Positions 16,187 to 23,230 of a stretch of DNA of 24,322 nucleotides are shown here, piece after piece. The number at the start of each line of letters is the position of its first letter. Position 1 is the first letter of the stretch. Below the pieces are notes generated by a model. That model was not told the DNA's origin and did not search any database. It saw only the letters and a list, made by a program, of their open reading frames with translations. The DNA is taken from assembly GCA_013695395.1 (NCBI GenBank), contig JACDAP010000616.1, positions 1-24,322 of the forward strand, written 5' to 3'. Source of the DNA: Solirubrobacterales bacterium. Lineage in GTDB: Bacteria; Actinomycetota; Thermoleophilia; Solirubrobacterales; Solirubrobacteraceae. A program made the translations under genes and the position numbers.

Positions 16187-18443
16187 TTGCTGAGGGTTCC
16201 AATTCTCTAGGGCTGGGAGTATCTTTAGGTGGGCCTTGTTCTAAACCAGCTTCAGCTGCTTTCTGCTGATCGGCTTGAACTGCATTCCGTTCCTTTAGAA
16301 GCTCCATCTTATGTTCATCAACATGATCTTGTATAATTTGTTTAATTTCATCATCTAATAATTCGTACTCTTGGCTCTTTTGGAAATTCTGATGTTCTTC
16401 AACATGAACCTCATGAGCGTCATATGAGTTCGTTGTAACATTATACATCTCAACTTGTCCGGTTTCATCAACTACAGGTTCTCCTGTAGAGGGATCTCTA
16501 AATTGATCCTGTTTAAATTCAGGAGGCAATTGTTCCTGCATCTGTTGAAACTGCATCATCTGTTCAGGGTTTTGAGATATTCCCATTTGAGGAGCCATTT
16601 GTTGTAACTGTTGTAGAGCAGCTTGATATTCAGGATTAGACTTATTAAGAGGATTACCCTGAGACATAAAGACATTCTCACGTTGAGTATGTCTTACATC
16701 AATCATAAGTTCTTCATAAAGCTTATTAGTTTCAGACATCTGTAAATAACGCATAGCCTTTTGGGGATCTAATGCACCCATCTTCATAAGCTCAGTTAAG
16801 AATGCTTGTTTAGCTGCAAGACTCCTAGGAGCCATTGATCCTACTTCTACACGGAAGTCCGTAATAGGATTAAGATCAACTGCTTTAAACTCTCGAACTT
16901 CCATGTATTGATTTCTGGAAGTCATACGAACAATTCGTTCTTCATCCCAAAAGTCATGAACATTCGCAAGAACTTGAATACCTGTTTCTTGTACTGCATC
17001 CTCCAAGGATTGAACAGTATGATGAAGAATAGTATCGTTTTCTTCTGCTAAGTATGCGATTGCTGAAGCAGCTTCTACTCCGGGCGGAGTTCTACCTTTA
17101 GTAATCTCATACTGAGCAGAGATATCATCCATATCTCTAAGAATAGACTCTACTTCAACAGAGGAAGGGAGAACTGGTTGCTCCAAAGGTTGAGGAGGAT
17201 TGAACCCCATTGCAACTGCCAACAACAATCCAGGCTTACTGTTGAATTTGCGTGGATCAAATGAGCCTGCTGTATACCACCATTGGGGTTTACCCGCAAG
17301 GTTACGGTGTTCAAGTTGGATACTCCTAGTTCTATTATATTCCTTTTGAGGAGAAATCAAACTTTTGATTACAGATTCAGCATAGAACATTCCTGTAGGA
17401 ATATGATCAATCTTTGCAAAAGGATATCTACCATGACCATAACTGAATTCATGGTCATATTCTAACTTGAACGCAGCTTCTTCTTCAGTTTCATTTTCAT
17501 CAGAAGGAGAGGGAGGAACCGCCAAGTTACCAAACGATTCCTCCCCCACGACTTTAGGATCATCAAGCATACCTACAGGCAAACCTACAGGTTGCTCTTC
17601 CATATCTTCTGTAGGGTTTACAGACTTCTCATAAACGTATAGGATCTTATTTTCTCCATATACGAACATGGCGCCGTTAGGGAATTCTTTATTAGGCTTT
17701 ACATAAACTTCTTTAACATAGCACTGGTTAGTTTCTCCAGATTTATTACCCTTCACTCCTAGGGCGCTGATAAATCTCGAGTCCATAATCAGATTTGACG
17801 ACTCTGTGTTGGGTTCTAGTTCGACTTCGTAAGAGGCCCACACTTCCTCTTGACTCATCGTACGGTTATGCATAATATACGGTTGACGTTGAATATCTAC
17901 AACTTGTAGGTTAGGTGCAAATAGATGGAAAGCGGTTACCGCTTCAAAATCGATCTTACCAGGCTTACCGTCATTCTCAATAGCATTAGGATCATAGTAG
18001 TTCTTAAGGTAACCTGTTCCGCATAAGACTGCCCAAAGAGTAGCTTCCGCTCTTTTGCGATTGAAGTATTTTGTGCGGAGAATGAACTCCGCAATAGCAT
18101 CGCCGGCCATAGCGGCCAGACGATCTTTCTCCTCAGTAGAGGAAGGCATACAAAAGTATTGAGGTTCTTCTTTAGAGAGCTTCGTTAGTTCTGTACGAAT
18201 AATTCGCAGAATTCTATTCGCAGTATGTCTTACCCGCCAATTATCTTGTGTAGACTGTTCTACAATTCTAAAGCTACCATTTGTACCTGTTTGTGTAGCT
18301 ACAATCCACTGTCTACCGAAATAGAAACACAAATTCTCGTGCCATTGACGTTCGAAATAAACACGAGCTTGTTGGCAGGCCCTTAAGTTCTGATCCCATT
18401 TCGCAATGAGTTTTTGATCCGCAGAGCCTGCCACAAGTTCCAT
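16179..18443 (-). CDS. Portal protein, P22-like (754 aa)
   Basis: The N-terminus (QARVYFERQWHENLCFYFGR, about 25-45) is the standard opening of P22-like portals, which bear aromatic W-x-EN-x-x-F-Y-x-G motifs. The body includes helix-rich stem and wing segments such as QLEHRNLAGKPQWWYTAGSF and SVEVESILRDMDDISAQYEI. The last 200 residues are Gln/Met-rich coiled coil (QQLQQMAPQMGISQNPEQMM), comparable to the P22 barrel. The length of 754 is close to P22's 725. Twelve copies would form the DNA channel, bind terminase and later the adaptor. The ATG is two bases after the preceding stop. Confidence 0.9.
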   Translation of the reverse strand: MELVAGSADQKLIAKWDQNLRACQQARVYFERQWHENLCFYFGRQWIVATQTGTNGSFRIVEQSTQDNWRVRHTANRILRIIRTELTKLSKEEPQYFCMPSSTEEKDRLAAMAGDAIAEFILRTKYFNRKRAEATLWAVLCGTGYLKNYYDPNAIENDGKPGKIDFEAVTAFHLFAPNLQVVDIQRQPYIMHNRTMSQEEVWASYEVELEPNTESSNLIMDSRFISALGVKGNKSGETNQCYVKEVYVKPNKEFPNGAMFVYGENKILYVYEKSVNPTEDMEEQPVGLPVGMLDDPKVVGEESFGNLAVPPSPSDENETEEEAAFKLEYDHEFSYGHGRYPFAKIDHIPTGMFYAESVIKSLISPQKEYNRTRSIQLEHRNLAGKPQWWYTAGSFDPRKFNSKPGLLLAVAMGFNPPQPLEQPVLPSSVEVESILRDMDDISAQYEITKGRTPPGVEAASAIAYLAEENDTILHHTVQSLEDAVQETGIQVLANVHDFWDEERIVRMTSRNQYMEVREFKAVDLNPITDFRVEVGSMAPRSLAAKQAFLTELMKMGALDPQKAMRYLQMSETNKLYEELMIDVRHTQRENVFMSQGNPLNKSNPEYQAALQQLQQMAPQMGISQNPEQMMQFQQMQEQLPPEFKQDQFRDPSTGEPVVDETGQVEMYNVTTNSYDAHEVHVEEHQNFQKSQEYELLDDEIKQIIQDHVDEHKMELLKERNAVQADQQKAAEAGLEQGPPKDTPSPRELEPSANG

Positions 18444-18445
18444 TA

Positions 18446-19084
18446 TTACTTCTTAGCGGGGTTAGGTGTGGTTGGGCTAACCTTAGGAATAGACATACCC
18501 TTAGTAGGAGCACTTGAACTCTTAGTAGGAGTAGGAGTTGAACTCTTATTTGTAGAAGAGCTTCCAACAGGTGCGGTATCTGGACTCTTACTAGAAGCAG
18601 GATTAGAACTCTTAGTATCTGAATCCTTTTCTGCTTTCTTAGTAGTTTCCTCCTTATTCTTTTGGGCTTCAGTTACTGGCTTAATATGCTTAGCTTCAAG
18701 CTTGTGATGATAATCAGCATTGGATTCCATCTTGACTACTTCTTCTACAGTATCTAGCTTCTCAGCATTCTTAGTAGCTTCTTCTCGAAGGTCAGACTTC
18801 TGCTCAACCATCTCAAGCCGCTCTTCTGCGGTAGGAATACTTGTAGGACCAGACTGCATATCATCGGGAATCTTAGGAATGAATGCTGATTCCATAGCTT
18901 CTACAGGAGTCAATGTCCGATTATCGAAATGCCCAGGCATTACTCCAAACTTACCACAAGCCCTACGGAATTCATCTTCCGAAATCTCTTCACGAAGGAA
19001 TGCCATATGAGCATCTTCTGGAGTTTGAATAGGTGCTGGACCAAACTTAAATCGGTCGTCTAGCTCTTTTTCTTTAACTGACAT
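18446..19084 (-). CDS. Charged, low-complexity protein before the portal (212 aa)
   Basis: Residues 1-80 look folded (KFGPAPIQTPEDAHMAFLRE, ISEDEFRRACGKFGVMP). Residues about 85-145 form a charged helix (EERLEMVEQKSDLREEATKN). The last 65 residues are Ser/Thr/Pro/Lys-rich and disordered. The DNA for this end repeats GAACTCTTA-type words (18507-18620 on the plus strand). The start overlaps the end of the coiled-coil gene by 11 bases. Position between terminase and portal suggests a packaging or assembly accessory. The family is not recognised. Confidence 0.75.
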   Translation of the reverse strand: MSVKEKELDDRFKFGPAPIQTPEDAHMAFLREEISEDEFRRACGKFGVMPGHFDNRTLTPVEAMESAFIPKIPDDMQSGPTSIPTAEERLEMVEQKSDLREEATKNAEKLDTVEEVVKMESNADYHHKLEAKHIKPVTEAQKNKEETTKKAEKDSDTKSSNPASSKSPDTAPVGSSSTNKSSTPTPTKSSSAPTKGMSIPKVSPTTPNPAKK

Positions 19085-19304
19085 TTTCTATTTCACTTTC
19101 TATAAACTCAATTGGATCAAATGGTGCAACTTCTTCAACTTCCTCGGTTTCCTCCGAAGAATCCTCTAAAGTCGGTAAGGCTCCCGCTTGTTGCATCAGG
19201 AACGCTTGGCTCAACTTTGTTATCGTCTCGTTCTGGTTCTGAATCGTCTTCTGTTGGGCGATAATCAACTCCTGTTGCATCTTGATTAAAAATTCCGGAT
19301 CCAT
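19074..19304 (-). CDS. Short coiled-coil protein overlapping the zinc-ribbon gene (76 aa)
   Basis: A strong ribosome site, GAGGAAAG, sits just before the ATG at 19304, which decides this start. Residues 1-38 (MDPEFLIKMQQELIIAQQKT and following) are a Gln-rich coiled coil; the rest is acidic (EETEEVEEV). It occupies 170 bases of the same strand as the end of the zinc-ribbon frame, in a different frame. It could be a small-terminase-like or scaffold-like coiled coil. Function is unknown. Confidence 0.65.
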   Translation of the reverse strand: MDPEFLIKMQQELIIAQQKTIQNQNETITKLSQAFLMQQAGALPTLEDSSEETEEVEEVAPFDPIEFIESEIENVS

Positions 19305-19575
19305 AACTTTCCTCTGTCTTTAACTCTGCTACAAGATTGTAGGTAGGTTTTTCACCTACAGGGGTAAGATTCATTGTCTCTAACATATTCCCTACATCCT
19401 GTATGAGTGAATCATAACATTCATTACACAGATATATGGCGCCGTCTTGAACAGGATTAAAATGGTTGTCTAGTTGAAATTGTAGATCAACCCACCACTT
19501 CCTATCAGAACCGGTGCCTAATCCGCATAAGATACAAACGTATGGAGGATAGTTGGGCTTCTCTAAAATAATCAT
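19135..19575 (-). CDS. Zinc-ribbon protein next to terminase (146 aa)
   Basis: Two CxxC knuckles, CILC (about 14-17) and CNEC (about 50-53), make a four-cysteine zinc site around a short beta hairpin with WWVDLQFQL. After residue 75 the chain is acidic and disordered (TEDDSEPERDDNKVEPSV) and ends Gly-rich. That acidic tail coincides with the out-of-frame coiled-coil gene. It begins four bases after the large terminase stop. A packaging accessory or DNA-binding protein is plausible, but position is the only support. Confidence 0.75.
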   Translation of the reverse strand: MIILEKPNYPPYVCILCGLGTGSDRKWWVDLQFQLDNHFNPVQDGAIYLCNECYDSLIQDVGNMLETMNLTPVGEKPTYNLVAELKTEESYGSGIFNQDATGVDYRPTEDDSEPERDDNKVEPSVPDATSGSLTDFRGFFGGNRGS

Positions 19576-19579
19576 AACT

Positions 19580-21094
19580 TTACCATTCTATTCCTAATAC
19601 TTCATCAAACGAATTTTGAGGAGAACTGAAGCATAATTCATAATCCATCTCTATGGGACCCGCTACCGCGACGTTCAGGATATTGCCTACAGGTAATAAT
19701 TGCTCTCCCTCTAATACAGGTCTACTCATGACGCCGTATCGAAGTGCATCCATACAGTGATCGTCTTTCTTTAGCGGAGTTTCCTTTTTATTTCTCCTAG
19801 ACATCATCTTTGAAGATGAGAACTTATCCCAACGGTAGTTTGCAATTTCTTTAAGAGTCCACTCACATCTCTCTGATACGAAAAGCTTTCTTTGGGCAAA
19901 TCTGTTTTGTGTTCTGGCAATGCCAGCTGATACATCATTATAGCCTAAGGCTATACCTACACCATGTTCCTGATATTCCGATTGAACGCTTGTTCCAGTA
20001 ATAGCGTTTCGATTCTGGATGGACGGGTCACCTACACAATATAGCGGCTTCAGGTTGAGCGTTTCAAGTCGCTGCAAATACTGTAGAGCATTGTCCCTGA
20101 CTAGTCGTTTACCTTCATGAATATATAGTTCATCATAGATAATGGTGTCATTGTCTCCATTGAAACAACAAAATAGAAAAACTGTTGGATTAACAAGACC
20201 ATGATCCATACATACAAAGTGGCCCCAACCCTCGATATATTCTTTAAACCTGAAATTAAGAATGTCGGGAACAACATTTCCACCCTCTTTAAAGTCTTGA
20301 GCCGAGAAGCTTCCTGAATAAATAATCCCTGTATGAGAAACAAATGTACCCGCTCTGCGGGCCGATCTTTCTTCCTCAGTTAATCCTCTAGTTAAGCGGT
20401 CGAGAGCTTCTACAGAGATGTAAGGGTTTTCTTCAGTATTAACTAGAAGGACAAAGATAGAATTATCCCCGGCTTTCCAAGGATCATAGATAGCTTTTTG
20501 AATCCACGTCAATTCCACTAGGGGCGTCATAGCTATCCAGTAGGAACCGTCGGTATCTACTAATCTCATGAGACATTCATCATAAATGTCTTTAGGTGGC
20601 TCTTCATCGAAATGGACAAAATGACGGGAAACTCCCGCGAACTTTTCTACATCTTGCTCATAACTCATTAACTCTACAAAGGAACCATTATTAAGCGTTA
20701 GAGTTCTAGCTGCTTTATCATATGAATCTTCCCAACTATCATTAATTAAAGAGCTTCGTGGAGTCCATTTAGCAAGTTCCGGTAAGGCGATCTTTTTAAT
20801 TCCATCTTCAATGTCGACTGCGACAATTCTTCCACGAATTGGAGGAGCCGGTACTTCTCTGTAGGGGTGATTTCCCGTGAGCCAAAATACATCTTCAGCA
20901 ATTGCTCCTGTTGTTTTTCCACTTCTGTTTCCTCCCATGTAAAGCTTTTCTTTTGAATCGGATTCGTGAAACTTTTGTTGTGAAGCATGCGGCCGATATG
21001 ATTGGATTCCAGGGCTTGAAGCAGCTTGTCTTAAACCTTCCTCAAATAATAAGAAGACTTGATCTAAACTAATTGGTGGTTCTTCTTTAGGCAT
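19580..21094 (-). CDS. Terminase large subunit (504 aa)
   Basis: The ATPase half has Walker A GGNRSGKTT (about 54-62) and Walker B FVHFDEE (about 159-165), with coupling motif WIAMTPL (186-192). The nuclease half has CMDHG (D297), VGDPS (D356) and DDHCMDALRYG (D449), the three-acid RNase H-type set of viral headful or cohesive-end nucleases. It pumps DNA into the procapsid through the portal and cuts concatemers. The N-terminus overlaps the upstream gene by 31 bases. The start MPKEEPPISL has GGGGA about ten bases upstream. Nothing is missing, so the enzyme should be active. Confidence 0.97.
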   Translation of the reverse strand: MPKEEPPISLDQVFLLFEEGLRQAASSPGIQSYRPHASQQKFHESDSKEKLYMGGNRSGKTTGAIAEDVFWLTGNHPYREVPAPPIRGRIVAVDIEDGIKKIALPELAKWTPRSSLINDSWEDSYDKAARTLTLNNGSFVELMSYEQDVEKFAGVSRHFVHFDEEPPKDIYDECLMRLVDTDGSYWIAMTPLVELTWIQKAIYDPWKAGDNSIFVLLVNTEENPYISVEALDRLTRGLTEEERSARRAGTFVSHTGIIYSGSFSAQDFKEGGNVVPDILNFRFKEYIEGWGHFVCMDHGLVNPTVFLFCCFNGDNDTIIYDELYIHEGKRLVRDNALQYLQRLETLNLKPLYCVGDPSIQNRNAITGTSVQSEYQEHGVGIALGYNDVSAGIARTQNRFAQRKLFVSERCEWTLKEIANYRWDKFSSSKMMSRRNKKETPLKKDDHCMDALRYGVMSRPVLEGEQLLPVGNILNVAVAGPIEMDYELCFSSPQNSFDEVLGIEW

Positions 21095-21678
21095 CGACTA
21101 TATGTCCCCGTATCGTATACGCCAGACAAGTTTGCCTGACCTTGGTATTGCTGTAACTTTTTAACCGCTTGAACAACTTGTTCAGAATAGATACCGTCAT
21201 TCCTAGCTTGATAGAAACCTAAACCTGATAGGTATTCAATAAGATCGAATACGTGTACACCTACATCTCCTAGCTTTAATACTGCTCTAGGAGCGGGGTT
21301 ATCAACCAAAAGAGTTTGATTCTGCTTCAGCAGGTCGCTGGCAGCCTCGTGCTGTCCAATAAGCATTAGAACTCTCAAACTTTGAGTTTCCCTACACTTG
21401 GTGATTCCTCCCCTTAAAACAAAGATTCCTTCAAAGTTTTGAGAGATAGCATAGTTATAATCGATATCAGACCATGCTGTTCCATTAGAAGCTTTCTTCC
21501 TTAGAAGATCTAGTTCAATGAAAGGATTTAGATTCATGTAGGTACGGTTGTTACCTACAGGAATAAACTCAATCTTAGTAGGAGGGGTATCGAAATAATC
21601 CATACCTATATAGGTGTCACCTACAGTAGTAGATTTAGGAACATGAGCGGTCCACGACGACCGTGGGTAAGTTTTCAT
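21064..21678 (-). CDS. Degenerate PGRP/amidase-like protein with peptidoglycan-binding domain (204 aa)
   Basis: Residues 6-12 (RSSWTAH) and 68-93 (AWSDIDYNYAIS, then GIFVLRGG) resemble the PGRP/Amidase_2 landmarks R-x-x-W, GW-x-DI-x-YN-x-x-I and GRG. At the place of the zinc His pair (viiHHTa) the sequence reads IEFIPVG, and no HxxxxxxxC end is present, so zinc catalysis is probably lost. Residues 134-198 form a peptidoglycan-binding-like repeat (LGDVGVHVFDLIEYLSGLGF, DGIYSEQVVQAVKKL). It lies between the small and large terminase genes, far from the lysis cassette, with an ATGA overlap upstream. It may bind cell wall, or the fold may have been reused in packaging or the virion. This is a fold-level guess. 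Confidence 0.7.
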   Translation of the reverse strand: MKTYPRSSWTAHVPKSTTVGDTYIGMDYFDTPPTKIEFIPVGNNRTYMNLNPFIELDLLRKKASNGTAWSDIDYNYAISQNFEGIFVLRGGITKCRETQSLRVLMLIGQHEAASDLLKQNQTLLVDNPAPRAVLKLGDVGVHVFDLIEYLSGLGFYQARNDGIYSEQVVQAVKKLQQYQGQANLSGVYDTGTYSRCLKKNHQLV

Positions 21679-21788
21679 CTAGGAGATCCAATTTCTAACT
21701 TGCGATAATTCCAAAGAGTAACCTTATAAACTAAGCGAGAAACAATTGGTTGGATATCACTTTCCATTATTCCTAGTTTTGTTTTCAT
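21675..21788 (-). CDS. Tiny ORF, 37 aa, coupled on both sides
   Basis: ATGA overlaps join it to the gene before (21785-21788) and after (21675-21678). The product is MKTKLGIMESDIQPIVSRLV followed by YKVTLWNYRKLEIGSPR. It is short, amphipathic and basic. The chain of overlaps argues that ribosomes pass through it, so it may exist mainly to couple translation, but a real small protein cannot be excluded. Confidence 0.55.
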   Translation of the reverse strand: MKTKLGIMESDIQPIVSRLVYKVTLWNYRKLEIGSPR

Positions 21789-21931
21789 ATTAACTGTTGT
21801 CCTGTAACTAGGATTTCTCGTCCATCTTTCAATTTAACGTTGAAGGCGTCGAAATCTTTGATGTGAGTAATCGTTAAGACTTGCTTATCTTCTACGCCAA
21901 TCGATTTGAGGTATTCGTTTACTGTTTTCAT
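21785..21931 (-). CDS. Small unknown protein, 48 aa
   Basis: The ATG at 21929-21931 overlaps the stop of the small-terminase candidate (TAATG), and its own TGA overlaps the next ATG. The product starts MKTVNEYLKSIGVEDKQVLT and ends LKDGREILVTGQQLI: a short helix plus three strands, compact and plausible as a folded domain. No family is recognised. It fills part of an otherwise gene-free 252-base interval. Confidence 0.65.
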   Translation of the reverse strand: MKTVNEYLKSIGVEDKQVLTITHIKDFDAFNVKLKDGREILVTGQQLI

Positions 21932-22713
21932 TAACTTGCTTTCATTTCGATCGGAATCGCTTCACTTTGTCTTAAAGCTTGTGCTACTTTACCTAAGACA
22001 TCTGGTGCAACGTGCATAGCTAGGATTTCCATAACAGTCTTTAAGACGGTTATTAAGAGTTGATTAGTATCCTGATTAGGCCGATAGATGTTTTGCATTT
22101 CATGGAAATGCTTAATTGCTTGGAGGTCTCCACCCACAATCATTCTATGAAGGGCGACCTTAGCATCATTCTGAGCATCTTCATTGAATATGGCGTTTAA
22201 TCTGGTTTGGTAGTATTCAAGGTGGACTGGGTTTCTTAAGAGTGCAGTCCACTGTTTAGTGGAAAGTTCGACTTCTTTAAGCTTAGCTGGGATCGTTCTC
22301 TTATCATGCGGGTTAACGATAGAGTTTACAGCAAAGACGAACTTTGGTTCAAGGTAAGCTTGTGGCGTTTCATATGGAGGGATACCTCTATTAGAAAGGC
22401 TTTCTTCTATGGAGACTAGGAAATCTTGCCAATCAGACAGATTGGCTGGTTGACCTTCTAGGTTACTTTGTTTAAAATCTTGTAAAACAGGAAGTCGATT
22501 GTGAGTAAAAAAGAAGACTTCGATGAAAGTGATTGCTTCTTTTCTAAAATCTAGCTTCTTCTTAGGCCACTTAGTGAAATCGAAACCTTTATAGGTAACT
22601 GGTTCCAAAAATGGCTTCTCTATGGAGGTTTCAGTTTTAGTTTTAGTTTCAGTTTTGTTTTGGAATGCTTTGATCGAATCTATGAAGCTTTGTGCATCTT
22701 CTGCTAGAGGCAT
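21931..22713 (-). CDS. Probable terminase small subunit (first gene of the late operon)
   Basis: Residues about 45-110 contain an HTH-like region (FFFTHNRLPVLQDFKQSNLE, then RGIPPYETPQAY). Residues about 155-215 (WTALLRNPVHLEYYQTRLNA, then HRMIVGGDLQAIKHFHEMQN) match the W-x-x-x-L-x-x-P and GD-x-x-A-x-K-x-x-x-E patterns of many small terminases that bind pac/cos DNA. It lies at the head of the late operon before the large subunit, the usual order. A longer reading begins at 22719, but the promoter -10 ends at 22720 and predicted +1 is 22713, exactly the A of the third-codon ATG. I therefore start at 22713 as a leaderless gene (260 residues). Confidence 0.7.
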   Translation of the reverse strand: MPLAEDAQSFIDSIKAFQNKTETKTKTETSIEKPFLEPVTYKGFDFTKWPKKKLDFRKEAITFIEVFFFTHNRLPVLQDFKQSNLEGQPANLSDWQDFLVSIEESLSNRGIPPYETPQAYLEPKFVFAVNSIVNPHDKRTIPAKLKEVELSTKQWTALLRNPVHLEYYQTRLNAIFNEDAQNDAKVALHRMIVGGDLQAIKHFHEMQNIYRPNQDTNQLLITVLKTVMEILAMHVAPDVLGKVAQALRQSEAIPIEMKAS

Positions 22714-22719
22714 TAGCAT

Positions 22720-22748
22720 AAGATACTTTATCTGTGCTCAAATGTCAA
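22720..22748 (-). promoter_or_regulatory. Late-operon promoter, leaderless
   Basis: On the minus strand TTGACA (plus 22743-22748) is followed after 17 bases by TATCTT (plus 22720-22725). Six bases later comes ATG at 22711-22713, the expected +1. No ribosome site exists before that ATG. Strong sigma70-type match; the spacer contains the direct repeat TTTGAGCACAG. Confidence 0.75.
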
Positions 22749-22805
22749 ATTTGAAAAAATTTTCTGGAAATAAGGGATTCCTTAGTATTTTAGACTGTGC
22801 TCAAA
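22732..22805 (-). repeat. Tandem 11-bp repeat TTTGAGCACAG over the late promoter
   Basis: Copies at 22732-22742 and 22795-22805 (plus strand CTGTGCTCAAA), 63 bases apart, about six helical turns. The first copy fills most of the -35/-10 spacer, so a bound factor would block or shape RNA polymerase contact; the second is upstream. Each copy is followed by an AT-rich segment. Confidence 0.6.
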
Positions 22806-22877
22806 CCTAAAAAAAGATTTTCAGCTGAATAGCTAACAAAATGAAACATTCCATTATCGCATAAGGGGGATCAATTC

Positions 22878-22897
22878 GTGTTAGGTATACTTAACAC
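22878..22897. promoter_or_regulatory. Operator O1, one mismatch from a perfect palindrome
   Basis: GTGTTAGGTATACTTAACAC differs at one base (C to T) from the perfect 20-bp palindrome at 22993. It lies 165 bases upstream of the late start and is the copy nearest the late promoter. Confidence 0.6.
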
Positions 22898-22992
22898 TGG
22901 GTATAAGGTTCCCCGTATATGAATTAGTAAGCGGGGTTTATTGAAATTGTAAGGCAGACTTAACAACAGAGGTAAGGATACTACAACGTATG

Positions 22993-23012
22993 GTGTTAGG
23001 TATACCTAACAC
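22993..23012. promoter_or_regulatory. Operator O2, perfect 20-bp palindrome
   Basis: GTGTTAGGTATACCTAACAC is its own reverse complement. Perfect palindromes of this length with repeated variants are typical of dimeric repressor sites. No repressor gene is seen inside this window. Confidence 0.7.
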
Positions 23013-23033
23013 ATAGTGTACCCCATACCTAAC

Positions 23034-23097
23034 AGTATGTGTATGCGTACCGTATGGTATGGTGTTAGGTATACCTTATAGTATGTGTATGCATACC
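23034..23097. repeat. Direct repeat AGTATGTGTATGC(G/A)TACC, two copies
   Basis: 18-base copies at 23034-23051 and 23080-23097 differ at one base. The second contains the palindrome GTATGCATAC. They interleave with the operators, so O2 and O3 each are followed by one copy, as if a whole operator unit had been duplicated. Confidence 0.6.
23062..23081. promoter_or_regulatory. Operator O3, one intact half site
   Basis: GTGTTAGGTATACC is intact but the right half is degenerate (TTATAG). A further lone half site ATACCTAACA lies at 23025-23034. Both lie on the early-gene side of the array. Confidence 0.5.
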
Positions 23098-23123
23098 ACA
23101 CCGTACGTTGTTAGCTACGCTTA

Positions 23124-23139
23124 TGTGACATGGGTCACA
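23124..23139. promoter_or_regulatory. CRP/GlxR-type site TGTGA-N6-TCACA
   Basis: TGTGACATGGGTCACA is an exact match to the CRP consensus, which is also the motif of mycobacterial CRP (Rv3676) and corynebacterial GlxR. It ends 11 bases before the -35 of the rightward promoter. Its centre is about 54 bases upstream of the predicted start, a reasonable activator position. Confidence 0.55.
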
Positions 23140-23150
23140 TTAGAAATGTA

Positions 23151-23179
23151 TTGACGTGCATCGCTTTATATGGTACTCT
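23151..23179 (+). promoter_or_regulatory. Rightward (early) promoter
   Basis: TTGACG (23151-23156), 17 bases, TACTCT (23174-23179); predicted start near 23186, giving a 45-base leader with GAAAGG (23216-23221) nine bases before the ATG at 23231. The -10 is weak, which suits dependence on an activator at 23124. Confidence 0.5.
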
Positions 23180-23230
23180 TGTCTTGTGAGGGAGATTCCC
23201 CCGCAAAGCGAAAGCGAAAGGCTACAAGTT

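Noticed and set aside
18313..19010. ORFs of 84-97 residues overlapping the low-complexity gene before the portal
   Set aside because: Repetitive Ser/Thr/Pro codons keep other frames open; the products are Leu/Val/Ser runs without starts or ribosome sites.
22911..22940. CCCCG...CGGGG-TTTATT, considered as a terminator
   Set aside because: Only five pairs with a 16-base loop and a short tail; no transcript is expected to end there.
23156..23230. In-frame ATG at 23156 as start of the early gene
   Set aside because: It overlaps the promoter -35 and has no ribosome site, while 23231 has GAAAGG at good spacing.
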